NCBI RefSeq assembly: GCF_029868325.1
Contig: NZ_JARWNW010000205.1
Coordinates: forward strand, 1 to 34,583
Direction: 5' to 3'
DNA length: 34,583 nucleotides
Source of the DNA: Nocardia carnea
GTDB lineage: Bacteria; Actinomycetota; Actinomycetes; Mycobacteriales; Mycobacteriaceae
A model generated the notes under the pieces. That model did no database searches and was not told where the DNA came from. It worked only from the letters and a program-made list of their open reading frames with translations. Shown here piece after piece: positions 1-7,870 of this stretch. Made by a program: the position numbers and the translations under genes. The stretch's first letter is position 1; the number at the start of each line of letters is the position of its first letter.

Positions 1-100
1 CTCCCCCCCCCCCCCCTCCTGCTGCCCCCCTCCGCTGGGGGGTGTGCCCCTGTCTAAAAAAATGTGGGCGCGGCCCGGGGTGTGGGGGCCCCCGCGCCTG
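1..100. other. Contig-edge low-complexity sequence
   Basis: The first bases are long C runs, followed by G runs and an A7 run. The minus-strand VirD4 frame stays open through it, but below about position 100 the translation becomes Pro/Gly/Arg/His filler with no resemblance to the expected C-terminus of the family. A similar homopolymer-rich patch ends the window. I infer assembly noise at a contig end rather than biology. Confidence 0.6.
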
Positions 101-1699
101 TACCGTGAACGTCTTCGACGATCCCAGCGATCGCGAGTAACTCTTACTGCCCTTGGATTCCGAGACCGACCCCGAGATGGACGAATGCTCGCCGATGGCC
201 TCCGAACGTTCCCGCAGGAAGTTCGCATCGTCGACGCCGCTGCCGAACACCTTGATATTGGCGGCCGACCACAGCGCGTTCATCCCGTCGTCGCCCCAGC
301 ACCGGGCGCCTTGGGCCCAGGACTGCAGGACGGTCATCACCACGATGCCGCGCGACCCGAAATGGCTGTACTGCTTGGGCAGATCCTTCCAGCGCACCAC
401 ATTCGCGGCCTCGTCCAGCACGGCCAGCAGCGGAATCGGCAGCCGTCCGAACGCCGACCGGGAGGCCTTGCGCATAGCGACGTCGATAACGGCCTCGGTG
501 AGCGCGCTGACCAGCGGGGCGGCGGAACCACGGCCTTCGAGAGAAAGGCTGTAGAGCGTGCCGTTGTTCTCGATGAACTCCAGCTCGTCGAACTGGCCCC
601 GGTCCCTTTCGTTGGGATCCGTGCGCGGCGTCACCCATTTGTGCACATTCCGGAGTTTCAGGCAGCGCACCATTTTCTTGGCAGTACTGAATATCCCGCT
701 GCGCGTCCGCGGGTCGGCGTTGTACTGCGCGCTCAGACCGGACGCCGAATAACGATGCCCCGCATCGCCCAGCAGTGTGACGGGCTCCTCGTCACTCGGG
801 TTCGTCACCCATTCCCAGATCTGGGTGATGGGTCGCCGGGCGACCGCCGCGGCCAGGAACAGGCCTGCCAGCAGATCTTCGGCCTCCGGGTCGAAGAAGT
901 TGTCCTTGCCGGAATCGGCACCGCTGTCGGCGTCGGCGAAGTGCCCGGCCAGCCGCGCCGCCCGCATCTCACAGCCGTCACTGTGCGCGTCCACCCAATC
1001 CAGCGGGTTCCAGTACCAGGTGGGTTCCTCGGCCGCGACGCCCTGCGGATCGAAAACGAACGTCCGGCTGCCCTTGGCTTCGCGGACATCCCTTGTGGCA
1101 TCCACGACGTCGCGTTTGTTGGAGGTGGCCAGGACCGGCCCGATGGCGCTGAGGATCGCCGGAATGACCCGTGAGCTGGATTTCCCCTGGCGCGGGCCCC
1201 AGATATCCAGGTGCAGATCCTCGTAGGAGCCGTACAGCATGGAACCATCGGCGACAGCGACCCCGATGGGCACTCCCGGCGAATCGTCGGAACCGAGCCG
1301 CACACCGAGCTGTCCGGCCTTTTCCCGGACACCGGCCTCGGTCAGCGCGGCGATGGCGCCGCCGTTACCCATGACATCGGCCTTGTCGTCCACCGCCAGC
1401 CGGCCGATACTGCGTTTGGCCGCGGCCCGCCGCCGCCACAGGACGAACCCGATCAGCGCGGCAACCACCAGCACCAGGATCACCGTGGCACCGGTGGGCC
1501 AGCGCAGTTCGCCCTTGACCATTCCCGCGACGATAGCGATCGGATTGACCGGCATATCCTGCTTCTGCAGCGAGAGCATATTGCCCAGATGCAGCGCCGC
1601 CCACACGGTTCCCAGGACCGCGCCACCCACATATATCGCGATGAGGGCCAGGTCCGGGCCGGGGACGGCCGGATCCTTCACCGGTTTCTTCTTCGCCAT
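1..1699 (-). CDS. VirD4/TraG-type type IV coupling ATPase, C-terminus cut by the window edge
   Basis: Coupling proteins of this family are membrane-anchored hexameric ATPases that hand DNA or protein substrates to a type IV secretion channel. The ATG at 1699 is preceded by GAGGAGG with good spacing. Two membrane helices lie at about residues 17-38 and 69-88. A cytosolic ATPase domain follows, with Walker A GPRQGKSS (about 168-175) and Walker B LLAVLDEAAN (about 424-433), and then a TraM-recognition-like segment (about 445-495) with SRGIVVMTVLQS and a Ser-rich stretch near 505-530. About 533 residues look authentic; the remaining 33 codons down to base 1 are edge noise and no stop codon is present. 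A further C-terminal segment of some tens of residues is probably missing. It lies 30 bp after the lipoprotein gene and is the last visible gene of the operon. Family call is firm; substrate unknown. Confidence 0.88.
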   Translation of the reverse strand, partial: MAKKKPVKDPAVPGPDLALIAIYVGGAVLGTVWAALHLGNMLSLQKQDMPVNPIAIVAGMVKGELRWPTGATVILVLVVAALIGFVLWRRRAAAKRSIGRLAVDDKADVMGNGGAIAALTEAGVREKAGQLGVRLGSDDSPGVPIGVAVADGSMLYGSYEDLHLDIWGPRQGKSSSRVIPAILSAIGPVLATSNKRDVVDATRDVREAKGSRTFVFDPQGVAAEEPTWYWNPLDWVDAHSDGCEMRAARLAGHFADADSGADSGKDNFFDPEAEDLLAGLFLAAAVARRPITQIWEWVTNPSDEEPVTLLGDAGHRYSASGLSAQYNADPRTRSGIFSTAKKMVRCLKLRNVHKWVTPRTDPNERDRGQFDELEFIENNGTLYSLSLEGRGSAAPLVSALTEAVIDVAMRKASRSAFGRLPIPLLAVLDEAANVVRWKDLPKQYSHFGSRGIVVMTVLQSWAQGARCWGDDGMNALWSAANIKVFGSGVDDANFLRERSEAIGEHSSISGSVSESKGSKSYSRSLGSSKTFTVQARGPPHPGPRPHFFRQGHTPQRRGAAGGGGGG

Positions 1700-1729
1700 A
1701 CCTGCCTCCTCAGTGGTCCCCGCCCGTGG

Positions 1730-2332
1730 TCACCGGTAACCGTCGAGCCGCCAGCCCGCGGGCGTCTGCACCACGGTCGCGATCACGGTGGCCGGCGCCA
1801 GGGGTTCCTCGCGGCCGTCCGGGTAGACAACGGTCTGCTCGATTCCGATCTTGTACTGCCGCACAGCGGGATCCGGTCCGGCGGGCGGCCGGTCCCCGGA
1901 CGCGAAGGTGAACGATTCGACCCGCGCGCCCGCCGCCGCCCATTCACCCCAGCGCAACGAAACACCGGGCACAGCCGCGGTATCCGTGGTCGCGTCCAGG
2001 ACCCGGACCAAGCTGGGGCCCAGGAATCTCCGCGCCCGCTCCAGCGAATCGCCCGGAACCTCGGTAGCCGGTTCCCACCGGTAGATCTCCCGCAACGCGG
2101 CAACGGCCACTCCGTCGGGTGTCGTGGGATCCGGTGCGGGGACGGCCTCCAGCCGCCGCGGGGTGGAAACGGCCGGTCCGCCTGCCGTTCCCGCGTCGTC
2201 ACCACCGCCACAGCCGCTCAGCATCGTGATGCCCAGCATCAGCGCCACCACCAGTCCCGCACCGGCACTCGTCTTCCGGTTCCAGGTTAACCGCCACGAC
2301 GCCGAACGAGTCGCCGATCCGCGCGTGTTCAC
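1730..2332 (-). CDS. Lipoprotein with VirB8/NTF2-like domain, type IV secretion cluster
   Basis: This is a 200-residue exported protein. A hydrophobic segment (about 26-39) ends in a lipobox MLSGC with Cys41, so it should be lipid-anchored outside the membrane. The mature domain contains TPDGVAVAAL near residue 71 and ends with GWRLDGYR. These resemble the HTPQGAALAA and DWRL motifs of the two VirB8-like proteins encoded at 9438-10882, so I infer a third, more diverged member of the same fold. The start is GTG at 2332, overlapping the TGA of the upstream hydrolase gene by 4 bp (GTGA), which implies translational coupling. Likely role: an envelope scaffold part of the secretion channel. No enzymatic motif is seen. 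Confidence 0.75.
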   Translation of the reverse strand: MNTRGSATRSASWRLTWNRKTSAGAGLVVALMLGITMLSGCGGGDDAGTAGGPAVSTPRRLEAVPAPDPTTPDGVAVAALREIYRWEPATEVPGDSLERARRFLGPSLVRVLDATTDTAAVPGVSLRWGEWAAAGARVESFTFASGDRPPAGPDPAVRQYKIGIEQTVVYPDGREEPLAPATVIATVVQTPAGWRLDGYR

Positions 2333-3984
2333 AGCACCCTCCTCGCTCGGGCATCGCCGGGTACCGGCGCCTCGGCCACCCCACCCGCGGCCTCCGCCGT
2401 CACCGCGGGGGCGGCATGGATCATCTGCCCGTTACCGGCGTAGATCCCGACCCGGGCGGGACCGCGTTCGGCGAATTCGCTGAAGACCAGGTCGCCCGGC
2501 TGTATTTCGCTGATCGATACCTCGGTTCCGGCCTCCCACTGCTGTTCCGCGGTGCGGGGTAGCGAAACTTCGCCACCGGAGGCGGCGAATACCGCGGCCG
2601 AGGTGAGCCCCGGGCCGTCGAGTCCACCGCTGCTGGGCCCCTGTGGCCCGCCACCACCCCAGACGTACGGGGTGCCCAGCCATTCGTGTGCGGCGCGCAC
2701 GATCTCGTCGCCGGCGCCGGCGCCGGTATCGGTATCGGGGGTGAAGCGGCCGGAGGCGCCCGGGGCCCGGTATTCCGCCTCCATGGCCAGGATATTCGCG
2801 ACGTACGGCTGGGTTTCCGAATAGTGCGCGGCAACCTGGTTGGGCATCCCGCCGGAGGCCAGTACCGCCCCCTCGCCCGCGTTGTAGGCGGCCAGCGTCA
2901 GCGCGGCCACATCACCGTGCACGCGGCCCTCGGCGATCCATCCGTTGATCTTGTGCGCGATCGCGCACATATATCGCCCCTGGCCCATGATGGCGTCACC
3001 GTCGTCCCATACGCTGGCCACCCCGTTACCGTCGGCGTCGATGACATAGGGCTGCCCGTCGTCGGGGTTCGTACTGGTGGCGGTACCGGGCAGGAACTGC
3101 GCGAGACCCTGTGCTCCCGCCGGCGAGGTGAGGCCGCGCCGGAAACCGGATTCCTGTCGGCCCTGTGCGGCCAGCAGTGACGGGGTGACCTCCGGGCACA
3201 GGGAACCCGCCCGGCGGTACCAGATCTCCAGTTCCGGCGGCACCTTCCCGTCGGCCAGCGCCCCACCGGGCGTACCGAAACCACGGACGCACTCCGGGTC
3301 GGTCGAATAGGCCCGCGCACCGCCGAGGTCGGGAGTCGGCGCGCCGTCGAGCCACGGCACCGGATCGATCTGCCGGCCACCGGTGAACCGGCCACCGGGC
3401 ACGACCTCGAAATGCAGATGCGGACCGCTGGATTCCCCGGCCGAGCCGACCGCCCCGATATGCTGCCCGGCCCGCACCTGCTCCCCCACCTGCACCAGCA
3501 CCCCGTGGTCCCACATATGCCCGTAGACGGCCGAAAACGCCCGGCCGTTACGCGGATCGGTGGAATCGACCACGATCCAGTTCCCGAATCCGGACGCCGG
3601 ACCGGCGGCCACCACCACCCCGTCGGTAACCGAGAAGATGGGTGTCCCGTCGGGCGCCGCCAGGTCGATACCCTTGTGGCCGCCGCCGCGTGAGCCGAAG
3701 ACATCGGAGACCGAGAAGGTTCCGGCGGCCATCGGCCAGGTGCGGTCCAGCGGCCCCGCGTCGGCCGCGAGTGCGGGTGTTGCGGTGGCGGCGGGGTTGG
3801 CGGTGGCACTCGGGATATCGCCCGCTGCCCGCGGGTCGTCGCCCGGCGGAACCGATCCGCTCGGGTCCACCACCGAGCCCCCTTCGCAGGGGTCGTCGAC
3901 GGCGGGCAGCACGATGACCAGAATCACCGTCATCAGCCCGAGTACCAATCCGAGCGCTGTCCACAGCACCGATTTCGCGTTCAC
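2329..3984 (-). CDS. Membrane-anchored M23 peptidase / lytic transglycosylase / degenerate NlpC-P60 protein
   Basis: A 551-residue, three-domain wall-remodelling protein that would open peptidoglycan for the secretion channel. An N-terminal anchor helix (about 7-29) leads to an M23 LytM domain (about 85-200) with zinc ligands HKGID (His103, Asp107) and HLHFE (His189, His191). A goose-lysozyme/SLT-type transglycosylase domain follows (about 262-405) with RQESGF (catalytic Glu278) and AAYNAGEGAV. The C-terminal NlpC/P60 domain (about 425-530) keeps the fold motifs YVWGGGGP and QPGDLVF. However, the catalytic Cys position of the D-C-S-G-L motif reads D-G-P-G-L (Gly457), and the catalytic His of H-V-G-I-Y reads R-V-G-I-Y (Arg511). 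That third domain should therefore be inactive and may only bind wall. Start GTG at 3984, 13 bp after the HTH gene; 4-bp overlap with the lipoprotein gene downstream. Confidence 0.9.
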   Translation of the reverse strand: MNAKSVLWTALGLVLGLMTVILVIVLPAVDDPCEGGSVVDPSGSVPPGDDPRAAGDIPSATANPAATATPALAADAGPLDRTWPMAAGTFSVSDVFGSRGGGHKGIDLAAPDGTPIFSVTDGVVVAAGPASGFGNWIVVDSTDPRNGRAFSAVYGHMWDHGVLVQVGEQVRAGQHIGAVGSAGESSGPHLHFEVVPGGRFTGGRQIDPVPWLDGAPTPDLGGARAYSTDPECVRGFGTPGGALADGKVPPELEIWYRRAGSLCPEVTPSLLAAQGRQESGFRRGLTSPAGAQGLAQFLPGTATSTNPDDGQPYVIDADGNGVASVWDDGDAIMGQGRYMCAIAHKINGWIAEGRVHGDVAALTLAAYNAGEGAVLASGGMPNQVAAHYSETQPYVANILAMEAEYRAPGASGRFTPDTDTGAGAGDEIVRAAHEWLGTPYVWGGGGPQGPSSGGLDGPGLTSAAVFAASGGEVSLPRTAEQQWEAGTEVSISEIQPGDLVFSEFAERGPARVGIYAGNGQMIHAAPAVTAEAAGGVAEAPVPGDARARRVL

Positions 3985-3997
3985 GGCCGCGCCTGGT

Positions 3998-4306
3998 TCA
4001 CGTGTGGCGCCGGCTTTCGTTCAGGGTGTCGGCCAGCGCCCGGTTCACTTCCGCGGCCGCGGCCAGCTGCTGTTGCAGCAGGGTGACCTTGCGCCGCAGG
4101 GCGGCCGCATCCATCCGGTCCAGACCCGGTCCCTCCGCGGCCCGTACCCAGTTGCGCACCGAATTCGTGTGCACCCCGATCTGTTCGGCCACCACCCGGC
4201 ACGCTTCCGATTCGCTGCGCAGTTTGCCGGTCAGCGCGACCACCTGTTTCACCGCCGCGGCACGCACTTCGGGCGATACCCGCCGATACGACCGGTGCGG
4301 CATCAT
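3998..4306 (-). CDS. IS3-OrfA-like HTH protein embedded in the type IV operon
   Basis: A 102-residue protein with an N-terminal helix-turn-helix resembling the first ORF of IS3-family transposases: RRVSPEVRAAAVKQVV, then an EQIGVHTNSVRNWV recognition segment. A C-terminal helical leucine-zipper-like region (LRRKVTLLQQQLAAAAEVNRAL) follows, as in OrfA. There is no OrfB/DDE integrase frame downstream and I see no terminal inverted repeats. Its ATG (4306) overlaps the TGA of the VirB4-like gene by 4 bp, and the hydrolase gene starts 13 bp later, so it is built into the operon like a normal member. I infer a domesticated DNA-binding protein, perhaps a regulator of the cluster or a DNA-processing accessory. 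A fossil IS remnant is the alternative. Confidence 0.75.
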   Translation of the reverse strand: MMPHRSYRRVSPEVRAAAVKQVVALTGKLRSESEACRVVAEQIGVHTNSVRNWVRAAEGPGLDRMDAAALRRKVTLLQQQLAAAAEVNRALADTLNESRRHT

Positions 4307-6372
4307 GAACCGCTCCCTCCCCCGGGATACACACCGTCGCCTGCCGTGGTCTCGCGGGCGCCGGCGCGGCCCGGATGCGCGGTGAATTCGTCGAACCGCT
4401 GGTTGGTGTCGTGGATCCCGCTGAGTTTCTCGGCCGCGGTGAATTCCATATGGAACGGGATACCGGGCCGGCGATCCTCACCGATCTTCAGCAGGAATTT
4501 GCCGGTCCCGGGCGGGGAGGGCCGCACCTGGCCCGGTTTGAGCGCCTCGCCGGTCAGTGCCTGGGGAGCCGACCAGCTGGTCACCATCTCCTCCTCGGCA
4601 GCGGTGAACGGCACCGTACTGTCCAGCCGTTTGATCTCCTCGGCCGGCAGGGCGCCGAAGATCTTGGCCCGCGCGCGTTCCAGGAAGCCCAGCGCCTTGG
4701 CGATGGCCGCCTCCGACCCGAGCGATTGCAAATCCTTGATGGTGTGGCTGATCATGATCAGCGCGGTGGCGATACCGCGCTGCAGGCGGGTCAGTTCGTC
4801 CACCCGGTCGACCATGAAATCGCCGAGGCCCAGTACCTGCCACAGCTCGTCCATCACCACCTGGAAGTACCGCTGCGGGGCCATCCCCGCATCGGTGAGG
4901 GTGTGCGCCGCCTCCACCGCCGCGAAACCGTCGGCCCAGCAGGCCAGCATGACGGCGGCCTTGAGCTTCTTGTCCCCGTTCGGGATATGGGAGACATCGA
5001 TGCATACCGCCACCGAATCGGTATCGATCGGCACCGTGGTCTGGCCGTTGAACACCGCACCGAACGGCCCCTGCGTGAGGGCACGCAACGAACGCCGCAG
5101 CCCCCGGATCGCCTCCTGGTATTCGCTTCCGCTGTCGGCGCCGGCGTCCAGCATCATCTCCTCGCCGCCGGCGACGATGACTTCCAGCAGGTCCTCCATG
5201 ATCGGCGGGCTGTCCGGGCTGTACCCGCTGCCCGGCCGGTACAGGATCCCGAGTGCGGTGGAGATCAACGTCTCCTCGTAGTCGCGCACCCGGGCTCCGC
5301 GCACGAGTTCCACCAGACCGGCGATCAGCGTGACCTGGCGGGCATGTAGATCCTGCAATACCTGACGCTGCAATTCGGGGTGCTCGGCCAACCGCGGCAC
5401 GATATCGCCCAGGACCCCGCCGGCCAGTGGATTGAGTTTGCCGTGCCCGTACCCCAGGTCGATCACCTGTCCGCCGACCAGCTCCACCAGACGCCGATAG
5501 TCGGGTTTGACATCGGCGAGGATCAACGGGGTGATGCTCTGCGCGACCCCGCCCAGAACGATCCGGCGGACCAGCGACGACTTACCGAAACCGTTGAGCC
5601 CCAGTACGAAAAGGCTGGGTGCGGTGATGAAGCTGCCGCGCATGAACCAGTTCATCGGGTCGAAGCAGACGGGCGCACCGGTATGCAGATGGGAACCCAG
5701 CGGGGTTCCGATCAGCGGTGCCCCGGCACCGACGGACCACGGCCACAGCCCGGCCACCTGCGCGGTCGTGGCCCGGTATTCGACCGGGCGGCCCACGACA
5801 TTCATCCGGCCACCGCCGGCTCCCGCATAACCACGCTCGGTCAACTGTGCGGTCTGCCGGTCGAAACCGTCCTGGAATTCCTGTTCCGCGCGGGCCTCGT
5901 AGTTGCGGCGGCGGATATCGTCGGTGCGGACCCGGAAGGTAGCCCAGGCCGCGCGTAATCCGGCGCCCTCCCGGCTGAGCTCCTCGAGCCGGGACCGGGT
6001 CGCCGGATCGAGCAGCGGCGGACCCGACTGCTTACGTTTTTCGGCCCGGACCTTCGCCCGGCGCGCGGCCTTGTCGAATTCCGGGGTACCCATCGCCCGG
6101 TCCGCGGTCGTATCGACCCGCGCGCGGCGCGCCCGTTCCCGGCCGGCCGCACCCCGTTCGCGCGGGACCCGGCCGCCCGGATCGGCGTTGCGCGAGGCCG
6201 CGCCGCGTCGTTCGGTACGCGAGCCGCTGCCCTCGCGCCGCTGACCGGCCGCGGAACCGGGTTCGGTGTCCCGGCCGCGCCGGTCCTCGTCCCGGCCCGC
6301 TCGTGTCCGTTCGCCGGTGGCGACCCGGACCCGGTTCCGTTCCCGCAAAGGGGGCTCGTGCTCGCGTACCAT
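4303..6372 (-). CDS. VirB4/TraC-like ATPase of the type IV secretion system
   Basis: A 689-residue ATPase expected to power assembly of, and transport through, the channel at the inner face of the membrane. The first ~115 residues are extremely Arg/Gly/Glu-rich and probably disordered. A helical region follows, then the motor domain with Walker A GLNGFGKSS (about 258-266), an ILADVKPDYRRL segment (about 284-295) and Walker B QVVMDELW (Asp508-Glu509). The Q/H-containing LIMISHTIKDL segment lies further on. The N-terminal VirB4 subdomain appears to be carried separately by the neighbouring SCO6880-family protein, whose gene ends 7 bp upstream. Start ATG at 6372 with a GCAGGG-type ribosome site; a later ATG at 6093 would remove the Arg-rich tail but has no visible Shine-Dalgarno. 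Confidence 0.88.
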   Translation of the reverse strand: MVREHEPPLRERNRVRVATGERTRAGRDEDRRGRDTEPGSAAGQRREGSGSRTERRGAASRNADPGGRVPRERGAAGRERARRARVDTTADRAMGTPEFDKAARRAKVRAEKRKQSGPPLLDPATRSRLEELSREGAGLRAAWATFRVRTDDIRRRNYEARAEQEFQDGFDRQTAQLTERGYAGAGGGRMNVVGRPVEYRATTAQVAGLWPWSVGAGAPLIGTPLGSHLHTGAPVCFDPMNWFMRGSFITAPSLFVLGLNGFGKSSLVRRIVLGGVAQSITPLILADVKPDYRRLVELVGGQVIDLGYGHGKLNPLAGGVLGDIVPRLAEHPELQRQVLQDLHARQVTLIAGLVELVRGARVRDYEETLISTALGILYRPGSGYSPDSPPIMEDLLEVIVAGGEEMMLDAGADSGSEYQEAIRGLRRSLRALTQGPFGAVFNGQTTVPIDTDSVAVCIDVSHIPNGDKKLKAAVMLACWADGFAAVEAAHTLTDAGMAPQRYFQVVMDELWQVLGLGDFMVDRVDELTRLQRGIATALIMISHTIKDLQSLGSEAAIAKALGFLERARAKIFGALPAEEIKRLDSTVPFTAAEEEMVTSWSAPQALTGEALKPGQVRPSPPGTGKFLLKIGEDRRPGIPFHMEFTAAEKLSGIHDTNQRFDEFTAHPGRAGARETTAGDGVYPGGGSGS

Positions 6373-6379
6373 CAGTCGT

Positions 6380-7870
6380 TCACCCTGCCAATGCTTTCGG
6401 AATGGTCGCGTGCTCGGGCAGGATCACCCCGCAGCCGAGCGATGCCGCGAAGGCCGCGGCCTGGTAGCGGTAGCACCGGCGGATCTTCAACCGGGCCTGG
6501 GTGGACAGGTCACGGGTGATGGCTTCGATCCGCGGCAGATCGCCGCGCATGGGTTCGGTGATGGTGACCAGCGCGCCGAACCGGGTGACACCGTGCCCGC
6601 GGGCCTGTTCCTCGCGGGCCTGCTGGGTCGCACCGACCCGCAGGGTCGCCGAGGCCGATACCACGCCACGTTCGCTCTGCTGCGCGACCAGGGCGTTCTT
6701 GAAATCGTCGTCCACGATCTCGGCGGCGTCGGCGGCCGAATGCGGCCGGTACACGATGGCGATCCGCTTGCGCGGCACCTCCGGGTTCGGGGCGAGCAGG
6801 CGCTGCAGAACCCGTTCGTCCACCGCGCCCTCGGGTGCGGTATCCATCTCCCAGGTGACCGACCGGCCGCCGTCGTGGATCAGATGGTCCCATTTCTCGT
6901 CGTGCGATACCGGGCCCGCATCCGCCCAGTCCAGGCCGTGGCCTTCGGGTTCCCCGGCGGCGACCTCGAGATCGGCCTGCGAGGCCGGATCGTAGCTGCG
7001 CCGGATGAAACCGATGACCTCCTCGGCCGACATCGGCTGGGCGCGCACGCCGGCCTCGGCGAGCGCGGAGCAGATACCGGGCAGGCGGCGGCCGATTTCG
7101 ACTGCTTCCTCGGCCGGGTTCTTCCGCCGTTCCGCGGTGGTCGCCTTGAAGGTGATCGCAACCCGCGGCAGCAACTGCACCCGTTCCTGCGGAAGTTCGG
7201 TGGCCAGTTCGTACATCACCTGCTGGGCGAGGTCGGGCGATTCCGGCCGGGTGATCGTGGAAACCTCGGTGAGCAGCCGGTTCCCGGTCTCCGGCACGGT
7301 ATCGATCACCGGGACGACGGCGACGATATCGCTGGTCTGCCCGACCGACGCCAGGAATGTGCCCCAGGCCGAAACCCAGCGGTCGATCACCGGCTGGTCC
7401 ACTGCCTCGTGCCCCTGCGGCCATGCGCGCAGCACCACCGTGTACTGCGCGAACTGTGGTAGGTGGATCATCCCGAAGCTGTAACCGCCGGCGTCGATAC
7501 CTTCGTAGAGTTTCGACGGGGCGAGCAAACCGGGCAGGCGGGTGAAACCGCCGGGTACCCGGGAGAAGCGGCCGCCGCGGTACACGTGCTCGCCGCGGCT
7601 GCGTGAACGCATCCAGTGGAACATCATCAATCCCGTCTCGTAGCCCGAACGTCCCCCGTGCCGCATGACCAGGGGCGCCATGATCACCACACCGGTCCCG
7701 CCCACGATGGCGCCCCATTGGAAACCGCCGACCATGGCGACGACCAGTGCGGTGATGACCACCACGAAGCCGAGCACGGTCTCTTCCCAGCGCAAGCCGA
7801 AAAGTCCGGCGCTGCGCGGTTTCTGCCACAACCCGTAGGAGCGGCGTTCGTAGGTTTCGGTGCTCGTCAT
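6380..7870 (-). CDS. SCO6880-family type IV secretion protein
   Basis: A 496-residue protein of the actinobacterial family named after Streptomyces SCO6880, which is typically found beside VirB4-like ATPases. Two N-terminal helices (about 31-49 and 52-69) form a PrgI/VirB3-like membrane part. The long cytosolic remainder has the mixed alpha/beta character of a VirB4 N-terminal domain and no P-loop. I therefore read it as the split-off VirB3-VirB4N half that works with the next gene's ATPase. The ATG (7870) overlaps the TGA of the VirB6-like gene by 4 bp, and the VirB4-like ATPase starts 7 bp after its stop, so the stoichiometry of the three is probably coupled. Family assignment from recalled similarity; function inferred from context. 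Confidence 0.82.
   Translation of the reverse strand: MTSTETYERRSYGLWQKPRSAGLFGLRWEETVLGFVVVITALVVAMVGGFQWGAIVGGTGVVIMAPLVMRHGGRSGYETGLMMFHWMRSRSRGEHVYRGGRFSRVPGGFTRLPGLLAPSKLYEGIDAGGYSFGMIHLPQFAQYTVVLRAWPQGHEAVDQPVIDRWVSAWGTFLASVGQTSDIVAVVPVIDTVPETGNRLLTEVSTITRPESPDLAQQVMYELATELPQERVQLLPRVAITFKATTAERRKNPAEEAVEIGRRLPGICSALAEAGVRAQPMSAEEVIGFIRRSYDPASQADLEVAAGEPEGHGLDWADAGPVSHDEKWDHLIHDGGRSVTWEMDTAPEGAVDERVLQRLLAPNPEVPRKRIAIVYRPHSAADAAEIVDDDFKNALVAQQSERGVVSASATLRVGATQQAREEQARGHGVTRFGALVTITEPMRGDLPRIEAITRDLSTQARLKIRRCYRYQAAAFAASLGCGVILPEHATIPKALAG

Noticed and set aside
3998..4306. Complete IS3 insertion sequence
   Set aside because: Only the OrfA-like half exists; there is no OrfB, inverted repeat or target duplication.
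3560..5281. 573-codon plus-strand open frame opposite the hydrolase and VirB4-like genes
   Set aside because: Low-complexity composition and no motifs, whereas the minus-strand frames carry complete catalytic motifs.
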